NCBI GenBank assembly: GCA_034638255.1 | Contig: JAWPGT010000126.1 | Span: 1-47,376, forward strand | Length of the DNA: 47,376 bases | Direction: 5' to 3' | From: Coprinus comatus | Lineage: Eukaryota; Basidiomycota; Agaricomycetes; Agaricales; Agaricaceae | Part shown: positions 24,245 through 35,475 of the stretch, piece by piece | Layout of the letters: each line of letters opens with the position of its first letter | Position numbering within the stretch: the first letter of the stretch is position 1 | Program-made: the position numbers and the translations under genes | The notes under the pieces: generated by a model | What the model was told of the DNA's origin: nothing | What the model saw: only the letters and a program-made list of their open reading frames with translations | Databases searched by the model: none

Positions 24245-25829
24245 TTATACTACTGTAGTCTCATCTTCGTATACTTCATCTTGTTCAGCTTCTGGTCCCC
24301 AGAGAGCTTCTTCTACTTTTTTTGCAATATTGTCAATTGCATGGGAGGTTTTGCAAACTTGGTTAACATATTTTTTCCATGCATTAGGAAGTCGGGGAGA
24401 GGTTACAAATGCCAAACCTCTTTGTAAAAAGGCTGGTGATTCGTCAGCAGGATGGGCATTTGGAAGACTTGTTCCATAAATATGCCTCAGTTGCCAAACA
24501 ATAATCATATTAGCTTCTAGCTCCACTTTAATCCCATATGAAGCGACATAGAAATGCCCTCCATCATGTTCTCCACCATATCGCTCGACTGTAAAGGAAA
24601 CTGCATACTTATGAGGTTGTCCCTCATTATGCATGGGTCTATATAAGAAGTATAAGTAATTTATTAAGTAAATATAGTAGATTGCGATTATACCTTGCAT
24701 AATTTTGTGCCATAGCACCAGTTGGAGGTGCTAATTCAACATTATCAAATGTGAACTCCATATCTCCTGCTTTAACTGTATATGATCCCAAAGTTTTGTT
24801 ACTGATTTTCATAAATGCATTCATACGAGGTAGTCGGGTAGATTCCATGAAGTTGGTAAAATCGGATTTGACTTCTTCAGGTAGATGATGTTGTAGCAAG
24901 TTCCAAACAAAACCAAATGCATTGCTTTCTTGGATATTGAGATGGTTGATGTCAGCTTCAGATTGTTTACGAAGGATATTCTGGACCCAGTGGAAAGCTG
25001 CCTTGGAACGAGAACCTGCTGACCATCCACTCATAACCAGCACACCAGCATCATCCTTCTATAATATTGCATTAATAATTAATCAAATAATAATATGGAT
25101 TGTACCCACCCGAATATTTCTCCTTGCCAATGTCGCCTCCCCAACTACTGCTCCCAAATGATCCAACACTGCTGGAGAAGCAACATTCCTCAAAACAACA
25201 AGGACAATTTCGGTTGTCTTCTTATCTCTGATGATTATTGATTCATGGGGCAATACAATTTTCTGCAGCTTGGATTCATCTAAAAGCATTGGCTTGTGAT
25301 GAGGAAGCCTATTATCAGCCTTTGACCCATATTGGAGATGGAATGACCAACAATCCAAGATATCACTGTTTTCAGTAACCCACATTGCCTTGGGAGGGTA
25401 GATTGCACAAGGTCGGGAGAGGGAGAGGGTAGAGATGCTGGTATAGATGAGATCAGTGTTGTTGTGAAAGCGACTTGTCATCTGGTTCTTTCCAAGAAAT
25501 TTCTGTTTCTTCCTGTGCTGCTCCATACAAGTGATTTTGAAGCAACCATAAGCTGCCACAATAGAAGGATGGGTGGTTTCCAATTGGCAAAGGCGACCCA
25601 AATGCCTAAATAACATAGCCCGAAGCTTCTCCACATCCGATGCATCAGACCCCACAGATTTGGAAAGATCAACTAGGAACTTGTTAAGAGGATCACGGAT
25701 AATATTCCCATTGGCAATGAGTTCGGGAAGATCATTGTTGTTTACCAAGGCAATATTAATTGCTTGAACAAAGGTTATAGGTTTTGGCAACATCAGAGCT
25801 GTAGCAGGGAGTAGAGAGGATGGGGGCAT
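24245..25829 (-). CDS. 2OG-Fe(II) oxygenase-like protein
   Basis: Three exons, 25829-25110, 25058-24694 and 24638-24245, in correct phase, giving 492 residues. The C-terminal domain reads NYARPMHNEG, then GGEHDGGHFYVASYGIKVEL, then WQLRHIYGTSLP. The spacing of an H-x-E/D pair, a GGxF turn and a distal His resembles the double-stranded beta-helix of 2-oxoglutarate/Fe(II) oxygenases that basidiomycete transposons often carry (typically HKD, then GGHL, then RH). Here the first metal pair is HNE, with Glu in place of Asp. The N-terminal 350 residues are mostly helical and unknown. An acidic tail ends the protein. I infer an oxygenase fold; the substrate is unknown. Confidence 0.5.
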
Positions 25830-26265
25830 TGTAGTAACAATGTGGTAAGAGGCAAGATGTAAAATTTATGCTGACATAATCTTAATTAATTTGGGAAAAA
25901 GAAATAATTTATATTAATTATCTATGACACAATGGTCTACATCTAGGTTATATGGGAGAGCATAGCATGCAGGAGAGGAGATGGGATGGGATAGGTGGGG
26001 GGATGTGTTGTGGAGCAGTGGGCCAACCTCAGGTCGGGAACACCTGCGACACAGAAAGGGACAGCCTACAGACCATTGAGGGGTGCCCGTAAACCCATAT
26101 AAGGGACCAAGGCAGGCTCAAGGTTGTAGGTAGTTGGCCAATTCCATGTTTGCGACATTCCCAACACTGGGGGGACCAGCACCCGACCAACCAGCACAGC
26201 AAATTGGTTCACCTAGAAACCCGACTGGGGCTAGGCCAGGCAATTTGCAGCAAGGAAGGAGGACT
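25830..26265. other. Right edge of island and left flank of family B
   Basis: AT-rich up to about 25930, then GC-rich sequence begins near 25960. I see no gene and no match to family A that would show where its other half went. Confidence 0.45.
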
Positions 26266-26791
26266 TGTTATAATCTTGCCTATACCTCCGTTTCGGTATA
26301 GACGATGCTACGATGGACCTCTTCAAGGTGCTCGTAGGAAGAGAATGTCTACTCTTACTGAGACTACTTTCAGGGGACGACCTCCACAGTACTCAGACTG
26401 TAGATCACAGGTGTTCTTTACTAATAAGCCGTTCGTATAAGAGTTAGAGCTGACTCCGAGTTCTTTAGGTTATCAGGCAGAGGATGAGGAGCGAGATAGA
26501 GAGAACTGAACAAGAGAGTATTAAGCTGAAGCTTAATCTCTGTCGCTGTCCATGCATTTATACAACTACGAGTACAGGTTTGTAGGCTATGCTTGATACA
26601 TGTGAGACAGGAGAGTGAAACTATCTACAGCTGAAACAGTGAGTGAAACGACAAGTGGAAGTCCGTAGAAAGTACTAGTCCGAGGCTATACGAAACAGTA
26701 GTCCAAGGCTATGTGAAACGAGTAAGAGAAAGTACACTATTGTCCATCATTAGTTCTAATGATTAGTCGTGATAAATATGAAACCGTAACA
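26266..26791 (-). repeat. Family B 3' LTR (minus copy)
   Basis: 526 bp, TGTTAT at the left edge and GTAACA at the right. It is similar to 34646-35168 and 43455-43974 except for a ~55-bp block at about 26461-26515 that differs from both. Confidence 0.92.
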
Positions 26792-26810
26792 TTATCCCCT
26801 TTCTAGAGAA
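26792..26810 (-). other. Family B polypurine tract
   Basis: On the minus strand the run TAGAAAGGGGATAA abuts the 3' LTR and is the expected plus-strand primer. Confidence 0.7.
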
Positions 26811-26901
26811 CTAGTCCATAGTTCATAAATAATAGTTCAAGGTAGTAGTCCAGACGAAAATAAAAAGGAAAGGAAAAGTACTCAAGAAAATAGGTCCATG
26901 T

Positions 26902-28947
26902 TTAGACACGTCTGTCATAGCGAGAGGGTCGAGTTTGGTAGGCGGGTAGCGGAGTGGGTGGTCTGGCAGGAAGAGGGTGGCGTACTGCTGAAGTGGGGAT
27001 TTCCCAAAGAGGAGGAGTATGTGAAATGCGGTGTAGGAACTGGGAGGGGTGGCGGATTTCATCTACTCGGCGGTTGTCTTGCTCATCTCGATAGGTGACT
27101 CGATTAGGTGGCAATCTGGGGTTGACCCATGGTCTGGCATCTCCTCGATAGTTTCCATCGTTCTCCAAGTTGGCAGGAAAGGGACACTCGTTTGTAAGAG
27201 GAGCGAGGGTTCGACGAGCCAGAATTCGATCCGAAGTGGGATGAGTGGTTAACAGATAAGTAGTGGTGAATTCGGGGTTTCGGTTCTCATCGAGACGTCG
27301 AGGGAGAGGAGTGAGGAGGGAGGAAGTATGTCCGACACGATGAAATTGTAGTCCATGAGCTTTCTGGGTGCCAAAGATCTCGGGAGTGATTTGATCTTGA
27401 GCTCTTGTAAGTGCGATGGGAGTGGCTGGTTCCAGGGGCTCGGGAGTATTGAGTCGAGAGACAATGACTGGGGATGTGGGTCGATTCTTGCAAGTCCAGG
27501 AATAATGTCCCATGGTGTTGCAGAATCGGCATTGGTAGTCAGGGCATGACGATCCAATGTGTCCGACTAATCCACAGACAATGCAACTGTAATCATAACA
27601 CTTCTTTTCTTCGTCAGTGAACTGGTTATAGACCAGTAAAGGAATATCCTTCTTCATGATATCTTCCTTCAACTTGTAGACTGGGAACCTTCCAAATCGT
27701 TGCTCAAAATCTCCAGAACCGATGATCTTATCAGCCAGTTCCTTTAATGACGATGCATAGTGAACTGCTCTTGACGATTCGAATGGTGGGTTGGAGATAT
27801 TTCGTAAGATACGGGCCTCTCGTCGGTTTGGGGGATGGTAAAGAGCGGGCGTGGTGTATCGATACGGATATCTGGAACCAAGGTTGGCGAATGGATGGTC
27901 TGGGGCGATTGGATAGGTATTGGGGATGTCGGTAAGGAGATTGGCGGGAGGAACCTGGCTAGCTGGGAGGCTGGGGTTCTCACGTCCAACATTTCTAGGA
28001 ACATTCGATCCCGTTGGGTCATCTGGTCGTGGAGGGTTGGTTGTGGGGGTAGAGGCTTCTGAGATTTCTGATGCACGGGCGAGGTACTCGGTAACGGTCT
28101 CCCCGAGTTGTCAAACGAAGTATAATTGTGCCAAGCGACCGGGTGCGGAGGTTGGAGCATATCATTCTGCTCGTGCCGTCGACGCAATGTGGGTGAGGAC
28201 ATTCCAGAGTTCATAGAGTTTCTCGAAATATGGAAGGGAGAGAAACTCGGCATTGGATCCAGCTGGTAACTCTCGTGGTGCCTCTCCATCCTTGTGGTAG
28301 GAGAGCATGTTTGGATGTCCAACTCCCCTTCTCCAGTTATAGTGATTTCCCCATTCCGATGTACTCGAATTATGAACGGAGGGGGTGGCAGGTGCGCTTC
28401 TTGGGTGAATTTCCGTTGCAAATACTGGTTCAGGCGAGTTACCATCTGACCTAGAGGGTGCAGTGGTCGGTCGTTCAATGAGGGGAGAGACTGCGTCTGG
28501 GGTTGCGATGCGGGGTATGGGGTGAGCAATGGGTGTCTCTGTTTGATCCATGGTAGGTGGAATGGCATTGAACCTTGCCAGGACAATGGCTGCAGCAAGT
28601 TGGGGTTCTTCAATCAGAGTTGTTCCAGGTGGGTAAGTACCACGAGCGATAAGAGTGTCAATGTGCAGGCGATTGAGAATGTGAGGAGGAATATCCTCGA
28701 TAGCAGTATCAAGAAGAACTTGAACTTCTGGATCGTCCAGTCGAAGTTGGTTAGGATCAAAAGCTGGATTGAAAGCAAGAGGAGTATTGATAGCTCCTGT
28801 TGTAGATGCAGTTCGAGGGGGTGTGGTTGCTGGTGACAGAAAGGTGTCGTTGGTGGTTGAGCTTAGGCTCGGTGTGGAAGATAAGTGAGAGGAGGGCGAG
28901 TATTCGAGAGGAGAGGGGCCTGAGGTAGAGTCTTGTTGTTGGGTCAT
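26902..28947 (-). pseudogene. Family B ORF3: accessory zinc-knuckle protein
   Basis: About 681 codons in one frame after pol, interrupted by TGA at 28162-28164 and 28111-28113. The ATG at 28947 overlaps the pol stop as ATGA, and an in-frame TAA directly before it fixes the start. The N-terminal ~90 residues are Ser/Thr/Pro-rich. A helical region follows (VQVLLDTAIEDIPPHILNRL; YFEKLYELWNVLTHI; YLARASEISEAS), then SSLKELADKIIG. Two CCHC knuckles come next, CIVCGLVGHIGSSC and CRFCNTMGHYSWTC, and then a long Pro/Arg-rich tail. There are no transmembrane or signal sequences, so it is not env-like. The layout recalls a second gag (capsid-like helices plus nucleocapsid). Function unknown. Confidence 0.75.
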
Positions 28948-31900
28948 TTATATCTGCAAGGGGGGGTAGAGAGTGTCTTCTTTGGAGGAGCCCTTTTAAG
29001 TGAAAGGCGATGGTTCTTCTGGTATTCTCCAAACAGTTCTTTTGCTGAATCTGAAACATTCTCTTCTGGTTCCCAAGTATTCTCTGAGTCAGGAAATCCC
29101 TTCCATTTGATCAAATACTTCATCTTGTTTCTACTCCTTTTGTGATTGATGATTGCTTCGACTTCCCAGTGTTCTTCTCCATCTATCAAGTCAGGGATAG
29201 TTTCAGAGGAAGGCTTGTTTGGGTTGATCTCGTTTTGAACTGCGGGTTTCAACAGAGCCACATGAAACGTATCATAGATCTTCCATGAAGTTGGTAGAAG
29301 CAGTTGATAAGTCAGAGGTCCTTTGCGTTTTAGGATCTTGAATGGACCTTGACATTTCGGCTTGATCTTCGATGATTGGTATTGGATGGGAAGGTTCTTC
29401 GCATTTAGATAAACTTCATCCCCTTCATTATAGGTTGGATAATGAGGGTGTTTGACACAAGAAGCTATCACTTTAGCTGCGGATTGATAGGCTAGCAGTG
29501 CTTCGTGTCTGAAACGATCAAGTTTTCGAACATGATCATCGACTGATGGTGCACCAGATTCTTCCATGACATTGGGGAAGGATGGTGGATTTGTTCCAGT
29601 CATCATTTCTAGTGGTGATCATTTGTTGGCAGCATGGGGACGGGAGTTGTAACTGAATTCGAGAAGTGGAAGTGCATCGACCCAGTCATTCGGTTGGTTG
29701 TTGCAGTAGATCGAGAGATATGTTTCAATCTCTTGATTAGCTCATTCTGTTGCACCATCTGTTTGGGGATGGTATGCTGTAGAAGGTTTCCAGTTGATCT
29801 GGAGCATCTCGAAGAACCTTTGGGCAGCTTTAGAAGCAAAACGAGGATCACGATCTGAGACAATAGTGTTGGGGGTACCAAACCGTTTGTAGACATTGTC
29901 GATCAGGAGTTTCGAAATATCAGCGAAGGTGCAGGTTTTCGACGTTGGACAGAGTATTATCCCCTTCGATAATCCGCGATCTATCACGGATAATATAGAA
30001 TCAAATTTTCCGCAAGGAGGGAGATCGGTGATTAAGTCCATAGCAATATTGCCAAAAACGCACATGGATTCGGATGGAGGAAGTGGTTGGAATGGAGGTT
30101 TTGCAGGATTCCGATCAATCTTGAATTGTTGGCATTGTGGACAGGCTTTGACATAGTTGGTAATGAAATCGCGCATTCCAGGCCATTTCACTATTAACTG
30201 AATTTGTCTTAATGTTTCATCTATTCCAGGGTGTCCTGCGGAATGATGATCATGATACTGTGCTAGAAGCCGTTGTTTCTCCTTCAGAGTGGGTTCTTGG
30301 GCAATTAAGGCAGGTTCAGTTGAAGTGGCATTTAAGAATAGCTTGTTTGGTAAAACCACAATGTCCACATTTTCTTTGGCAGAGTCAAAGTTATGATCTG
30401 GTTGTCTAGAGAGTGCATCTGCAGCAGGAATTTCTTTTCCTGGTTTGTGTTTTATCACAAAGTTGTATTTCTGCAGTTCAGCCCATGTACGAGCTTGATG
30501 ACGTGACAGCTTCTGCGAATCTTGCCAAAAACGGAGATTGTTGTGATCACTGTGCACAGTTACTATATGTGGTGATCCTAGTAGGTAGTGGCGCCAGTCA
30601 TCAAAAGCTTGTTTGATCGCAAGGAGTTCTTTGTCCGGAGTGGGATAGTTGCGTTCCGCAGGTCCAAGGGATTTAGAACGGAATGCACAAGGACAAGTAA
30701 CTCCATTATCATCAGTTTGACATAGAACACCGCCCGTTGCAAAGTCAGAAGCATCTGTTTCGACATGGAATGGTTTGTGAGGATCGGGAGTGAGAAGAAT
30801 AGATCCGTTTGCAAACATGTCCTTAACAGTGTTAAAAGCTTCTTCTGCTTCTGGGGTCCATTTGAATGCTACCGATTTGCGTAGAAGGTCATTTAGAGGA
30901 CGGGTGATATTGGCGTAGTTTCTGATGAATTTTCGGTAGAAGTTTGCAAATCCTAAGAACTTTCTAACTTCGCATTGTGATGTTGGTGTGGGCCATTCTG
31001 CAATTCCAGCAAGTTTGTCTTCTGACATGGTAATACTGTTCTGGCTTATTGTCATTCCTAGGAATTCTATGGAGGTTTTCTCGAATTCGCATTTCTTGGT
31101 CTTGAGATAAAGATCATTTTCTTGGACTCTTTTTAGAACTTCAAGAGTCATCTTGTTAAGATCTTGCTTGTTATCAGAGAAAATGAGAATGTCATCCATA
31201 TAGACAATAACTGCTGTACAACCAGGTTTGTCAATGAGGTCACGGAAGATATGATCCATCATTGCCTGGAACGTTGCAGGAGAGTTTGTCATTCCAAAGA
31301 ACATAACAGTAGGTTCGAAAAGACCGAATGGAGTTTTGAATGCTCCTTTCCATTGGTCTCCATCAAAGATGCGAACATTGTTATATCCAAGACGAACGTC
31401 CATTTTGGTGAAGTATTTAGCTCCACGGAGGCGGTCCATAATTGAGCTGACATTGGGAATGGGATAGGCGTTTTTCACAGTGTGGGAATTGAGATAGCAA
31501 TAATCTTGACATGGTCTAAGAGACTTTCCATCTTTCTTATTGACGAAAAAGAATGGTGATGCCATGGGAGATTTAGATGGTCGGATATATCCTTTGGCTA
31601 GGTTTTCGTCAAGAAAGGTCTTTAATTCATCCATTTCAGCCAGTGCAAGGCAATATGGTTTGTAAGACTTTGGAGTGAAGGTTTCTTTTAGATCAATGCG
31701 ATGATCACAAGGTCGTGATGGAGGAAATCGTTCTGAAGCCTTCTTGTCAAAGACAGGAAGATATTTCCATAATGTTCTAGGAACTATCTCCTTTGGATCG
31801 GAAGATGTAGCTTTTGCATGCTTTTGAGATATAAGTTGGGATGCAGAAGTTTTGGCATTGATTTGTATGAGGCGGCCAGCCAATCCGGTGTCAAGGGTAT

Positions 31901-32633
31901 CAGGGAGCGATTGTGCAGCAATGCGGAGGTTTTTAGGAACATCAATTGGGTCTTCACTGTAGCAGGTGACTTCGTTGATTGTGATGGAATTTTCGAGTTG
32001 GGAGCAGGAGATGGTTCTAGAAGATGGTGAACGCCATCGGAATGTTTTGGCAGTCCAATCAATGTCGGGATTGTACTGTTCCAAAAAGGAAAACCCTAGA
32101 ATGGCGGGGTGTTTTCCAATTCCAATAACATAGGCATTTGTCTTGATGTTTCGTCCATCAATGATGCATTCCACAACTACTTTCTCAGTGATTGTTCCAC
32201 TGATGTTTTCTGTTCCATCGACGTTTGTAACAGCGATTGGAGGTTCCACAGGGATTCGTTGGAGGTTAAGGGAGCGTGCAGTTTTCTCGGAAATGAAGTT
32301 TCCTTGAGCTCCTGAATCAATCAGGGCATTGAGGGTGGCGATCTGGTGGGAGCGGTGATTTTGAAGATAGATGGGTAGATAAATAGATTTTTCGTTGCGG
32401 GACAGGATAAGAGGAATAACGGAAATGTTCACTGGAGGTGAATTGTCTGGTTCAGGAGAATAAATAGGGTCCGGTATGTCCATTGTCTTTGAGGTAGAGG
32501 AGTGAGTAGTACTAATGTCCGATTCATCGTCTGTAAAGGAGAAATTGTCTGAGTCTTGGGAGTCTTCATGAATCACCGAAAGGATAGCGGAGGCTGGATG
32601 GGTTCAACTTGTCGCCTTAAGCAAAACCCGGCC
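28944..32633 (-). pseudogene. Family B pol: protease, RT, RNase H, integrase, chromodomain
   Basis: One frame, -1 relative to gag, with TGA stops at 32604-32606, 29742-29744 and 29619-29621. Protease LIDSGAQGNFISEK; RT with [27 protein letters not shown] and the intact catalytic VYMDDILIFSD; RNase H ETDASDFATGGVL; integrase HHCC (AGHPGIDETL, CPQC) and core MDLITDLP, VSDRDPRF, YHPQTDGATE; then GPFKILKRKGP and a chromodomain EEHWEVEAIINHKRS, YLIKWKGFPDSENTWEPEEN. The chromodomain is known in chromoviruses to steer integration to modified histones. The first TGA is CGA in the plus copy (46059-46061). Confidence 0.93.
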
Positions 32634-34321
32634 TAAAAATTCAAATCTTCTTCATCTTCAATCAGTGTTGATGCCACTTTCATGAAGCTTCGGAATTTGT
32701 CAATTCCATTGTTCTTCTTCTTCTTTTTGAAAGGTCTATTTGATGAGGATGATTTCTTGTTGCGGGGTTTGGAGGAGGAGGATTGTCGTTTGGGGCATTC
32801 TCGGAAGAAATGTCCAGCATTTCCACAGGAGAAGCAGACACCTCGGCTACGACGTTCCTTTTGTCGTTCCGTAAGGACCATTCCAAGAATTAATTCAGCT
32901 TCATTTTCTTCGTCAGATTCTTCTGAATCGGAAGAGTCAAAATCTGGGATTCCGACTTCTTCATATTCATCATCATCATATCGTTCAGCAGCATCAATCT
33001 CCATTGGTTCTCCTTGGGGTAATTTGGAGATGTTGAAGTTGTGTCTCTGATAGCTTTTTGGAGGACGAGGTTTGTGGTTGATCTGACGGATAGCTTGATC
33101 AAGTTGGGTGGCAATGGTAGTCCATTCATCGAATGTAGTTGGTTGAGGGTAGCGAAGAGCAATGGCTTCTCGGATTTTAGGAGGGAGGGTAGAACGGAAT
33201 GAATCGACTTTGTAGGCGTCATTGTCAATTCCGGCTAAGTCAAGAAGTTGTTTGACATTATTAACATGATCTTCCATATTTTGCCAAGGAAGCATGCCAT
33301 AAGTCTTGAGCTTGTTGCGAGCATCGGCAGCTTCAGCATGGGGTTGAAAAGCTCGGTCAAGACTTGTGATGAAATCACGCCATGTTCCATATCTGTATGT
33401 TCCAGCTTCTTCACCTCTATGAGAACTCAAGTATTGCCTTCGGAAATGACCACAACTCCCATGAGTTAATAATTGGAGAACAACTGGTATGGCTTGTTCT
33501 GTTTGAATAGCACCATTTCGAAAGTATTTGGGTTTCGATTGTAGAGCAAGGATGATGCTATCTTTCCAATTCTCATAATGGATGGGTTTTCCATCAAACT
33601 TTTCGATTGGGATATCGAACTTTCCATTGTAATTTTCTTCGTTGGGTTGGTCGGTCATTCTGGAAGGAGGACGAGCTGGGTTTCTGGGTGTAGGTGATTG
33701 AGCACGAGAGTGGGTTTGTGAATTTGAGTGGATAGAAGCGTCATCAGGTGATGAGGGATTGGGATTGGGAGGATGAGTTCGGATAGGTGATGATGTAGGG
33801 AATAGATCTAGAGCAATGATCTTGTCGCGGACTGCGTTTCTGAGGTTTGCAAGTTCGTTGCTGTAGAATAGAGTTTTGGTTTTGTCGACTTCGATATCGG
33901 TTGTAAGATTGGGGTTTTCAACAGTGGGTTGATAGAGTCCGTCAACTACCAAGTATAGGTCGTAGGTGTTGACTCGGATAAGAAGTGAGGTGGATTTATA
34001 GGGTAGTAGGAATCGGAAGATGTAGTGGATGTCGGCAGCGATTTGGGAACTTCCTGCTTCGTTGAGTTCTTGAAATCGTTTCCAGGTATCAACAAGACAA
34101 CTTTGTTGGTCGTTTGAAAGTTTGATTCCGGGTGGAAGGTACCTCCTGATTGAAGGAGTTCCAAAGGTTGTGCTGACCTCTGGGATTCGTACGGCGGAGT
34201 CAAAGAGATCAACTAGTTCTTGTTCGTTTGCGTCTCTGGATATGGGTGGTTGTCTGGAAGACGAGGGAGTGGAAGAGGAAATTCGGTGGGAGGCAATTGT
34301 GGAAACTTGGGGTGCTGCTTG
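32633..34321 (-). CDS. Family B gag
   Basis: Open from just after a TAG (34322-34324) to TAG at 32633-32635. The first in-frame ATG is at 33658 (MTDQPNEENYNGKFD), but the ~220 codons upstream are also open and conserved in the plus copy, so translation may begin upstream at a non-AUG codon or after splicing. The capsid region has FDGKPIHYENWKDSI, TWRDFITSLDRAF and LPPKIREAIALRYPQP. An acidic stretch and the zinc knuckle CFSCGNAGHFFRECP come next, then a Lys-rich end. The stop lies in a T5 run that would let ribosomes slip -1 into pol. Confidence 0.85.
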   Translation of the reverse strand, partial: QAAPQVSTIASHRISSSTPSSSRQPPISRDANEQELVDLFDSAVRIPEVSTTFGTPSIRRYLPPGIKLSNDQQSCLVDTWKRFQELNEAGSSQIAADIHYIFRFLLPYKSTSLLIRVNTYDLYLVVDGLYQPTVENPNLTTDIEVDKTKTLFYSNELANLRNAVRDKIIALDLFPTSSPIRTHPPNPNPSSPDDASIHSNSQTHSRAQSPTPRNPARPPSRMTDQPNEENYNGKFDIPIEKFDGKPIHYENWKDSIILALQSKPKYFRNGAIQTEQAIPVVLQLLTHGSCGHFRRQYLSSHRGEEAGTYRYGTWRDFITSLDRAFQPHAEAADARNKLKTYGMLPWQNMEDHVNNVKQLLDLAGIDNDAYKVDSFRSTLPPKIREAIALRYPQPTTFDEWTTIATQLDQAIRQINHKPRPPKSYQRHNFNISKLPQGEPMEIDAAERYDDDEYEEVGIPDFDSSDSEESDEENEAELILGMVLTERQKERRSRGVCFSCGNAGHFFRECPKRQSSSSKPRNKKSSSSNRPFKKKKKNNGIDKFRSFMKVASTLIEDEEDLNF

Positions 34322-34645
34322 CTAAAGGCAGCCCTTCTTCTTAAGAGGGTATGTTCTCAGCCACTACTTGCTTAAGGTAGACCTGCTCGACGGCGAGGTA
34401 TGTTGTCAGCCCGGATCTTGATCCTATGCGTGAGGGTTTGTGCTAATTCTCCAAATAATGACGGTTGCGGGTTAGGCGGTTGTCAAAGGAATAAAAGCAA
34501 GGGGTTGCAGAGACTCTGGTTAGGAGTTCGCATGGAGTTTGGGTTGGGGAGGGTGACAAGTGCAGAGACCTGGGTTAGAGGTTCGCAGAGGAAGACGATG
34601 ACAGATATCCGGTTTAGGGATTCGTCGAGTTGTAGCTTAATACAA
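34322..34645 (-). other. Family B leader (minus copy)
   Basis: Untranslated leader between the 5' LTR and gag. It contains one copy of a ~49-bp segment (CTCGCCGTCGAGCAGG type) that is duplicated in the plus copy. I cannot assign a tRNA primer site with a leading TGG. Confidence 0.6.
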
Positions 34646-35168
34646 TGTTATAATCTTGCCTATACCTCCGTTTCGGTATAGACGATGCTACAATGGATCT
34701 CTTCAAGATGCTCGTAGGAGGAGAATGTCTACTCTTACTGAGACTACTTTCAGGGGACGACCTCCACAGTACTCAGGCTGTAGATCACAGGTGTTCCTTA
34801 CTAGTAAGCCGTTCGTGCAAGAGTTAGAGCTGACTCCGAGTTCTGGGGTATCAAAGTTGAGGGCGATGAACGAGATAGAGTAGAAGCAACTTAGAGTATT
34901 AAGCTGAAGCTTAATCTCTGTCGCTGTCCATGTATTTATACAACTACGAGTACATGTTGTAGGCTATGCTTGATACATGTGAGACAGGAGAGTGAAACTA
35001 TCTACAGCTGAAACAGTGAGTGAAACGACAAGTGGAAGTCCGTAGAAAGTACTAGTCCGAGGCTATACGAAACAGTAGTTCAAGGCTATGTGAAACGAGT
35101 AAGAGAAAGTACACTATTGTCCATCATTAGTTCTAATGATTAGTCATGATAAATATGAAACCATAACA
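34646..35168 (-). repeat. Family B 5' LTR (minus copy)
   Basis: 523 bp, closer in its variable block to the plus copy LTR at 43455-43974 than to its own partner at 26266-26791. Confidence 0.92.
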
Positions 35169-35475
35169 CTTTACTTCCTTCCTTAATTATGAACACGTCT
35201 CGTCTCTCCTTGTTTGTTCCTTTGTATATTCAGACCGTTCACTTTCATTAAGTATTGTTCTCTCTCATATAAACTCGCTCATGTACTAGGGTACTCTGTC
35301 GAATCAACGTGTCTTACTCATTACTATCCCTTGCATTCTCACTAAGCCGATAACTCACCTTTCTACCAACCTTGACCATTACAGTTTGATTCGACCACAA
35401 CCAAGTTTTTTTGACACCATTTGTTCATACTGTCACTAACTACACTCTTCTCAATTTCCATCCTCCCACGTCGTA
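35169..35475 (+). other. Leader or LTR remnant of gypsy family C
   Basis: Sequence before the family C gag, with pyrimidine-rich stretches and a possible LTR end (ATTACA near 35383). It has no second copy here, so the LTR call is weak. Family B appears to have inserted at its left edge. Confidence 0.35.

Larger units (their letters stand above)
26266..35168 (-). mobile_element. Gypsy family B chromovirus, full length (minus copy)
   Basis: 8.9 kb: LTRs at both ends, leader, gag, pol ending in a chromodomain, a third ORF, and a purine tract next to the 3' LTR. The 5-bp flanks differ (GGACT left, CTTTA right), so no target duplication is seen. The two LTRs also differ in a mosaic way. Five in-frame TGA codons make this copy non-autonomous. 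Confidence 0.9.

Noticed and set aside
27744..28613. 289-codon ORF overlapping ORF3 in another frame
   Set aside because: The neighbouring frame continues across two TGA codons into the zinc knuckles and has the coherent domain order; this one is a Pro/Ser-rich shadow.
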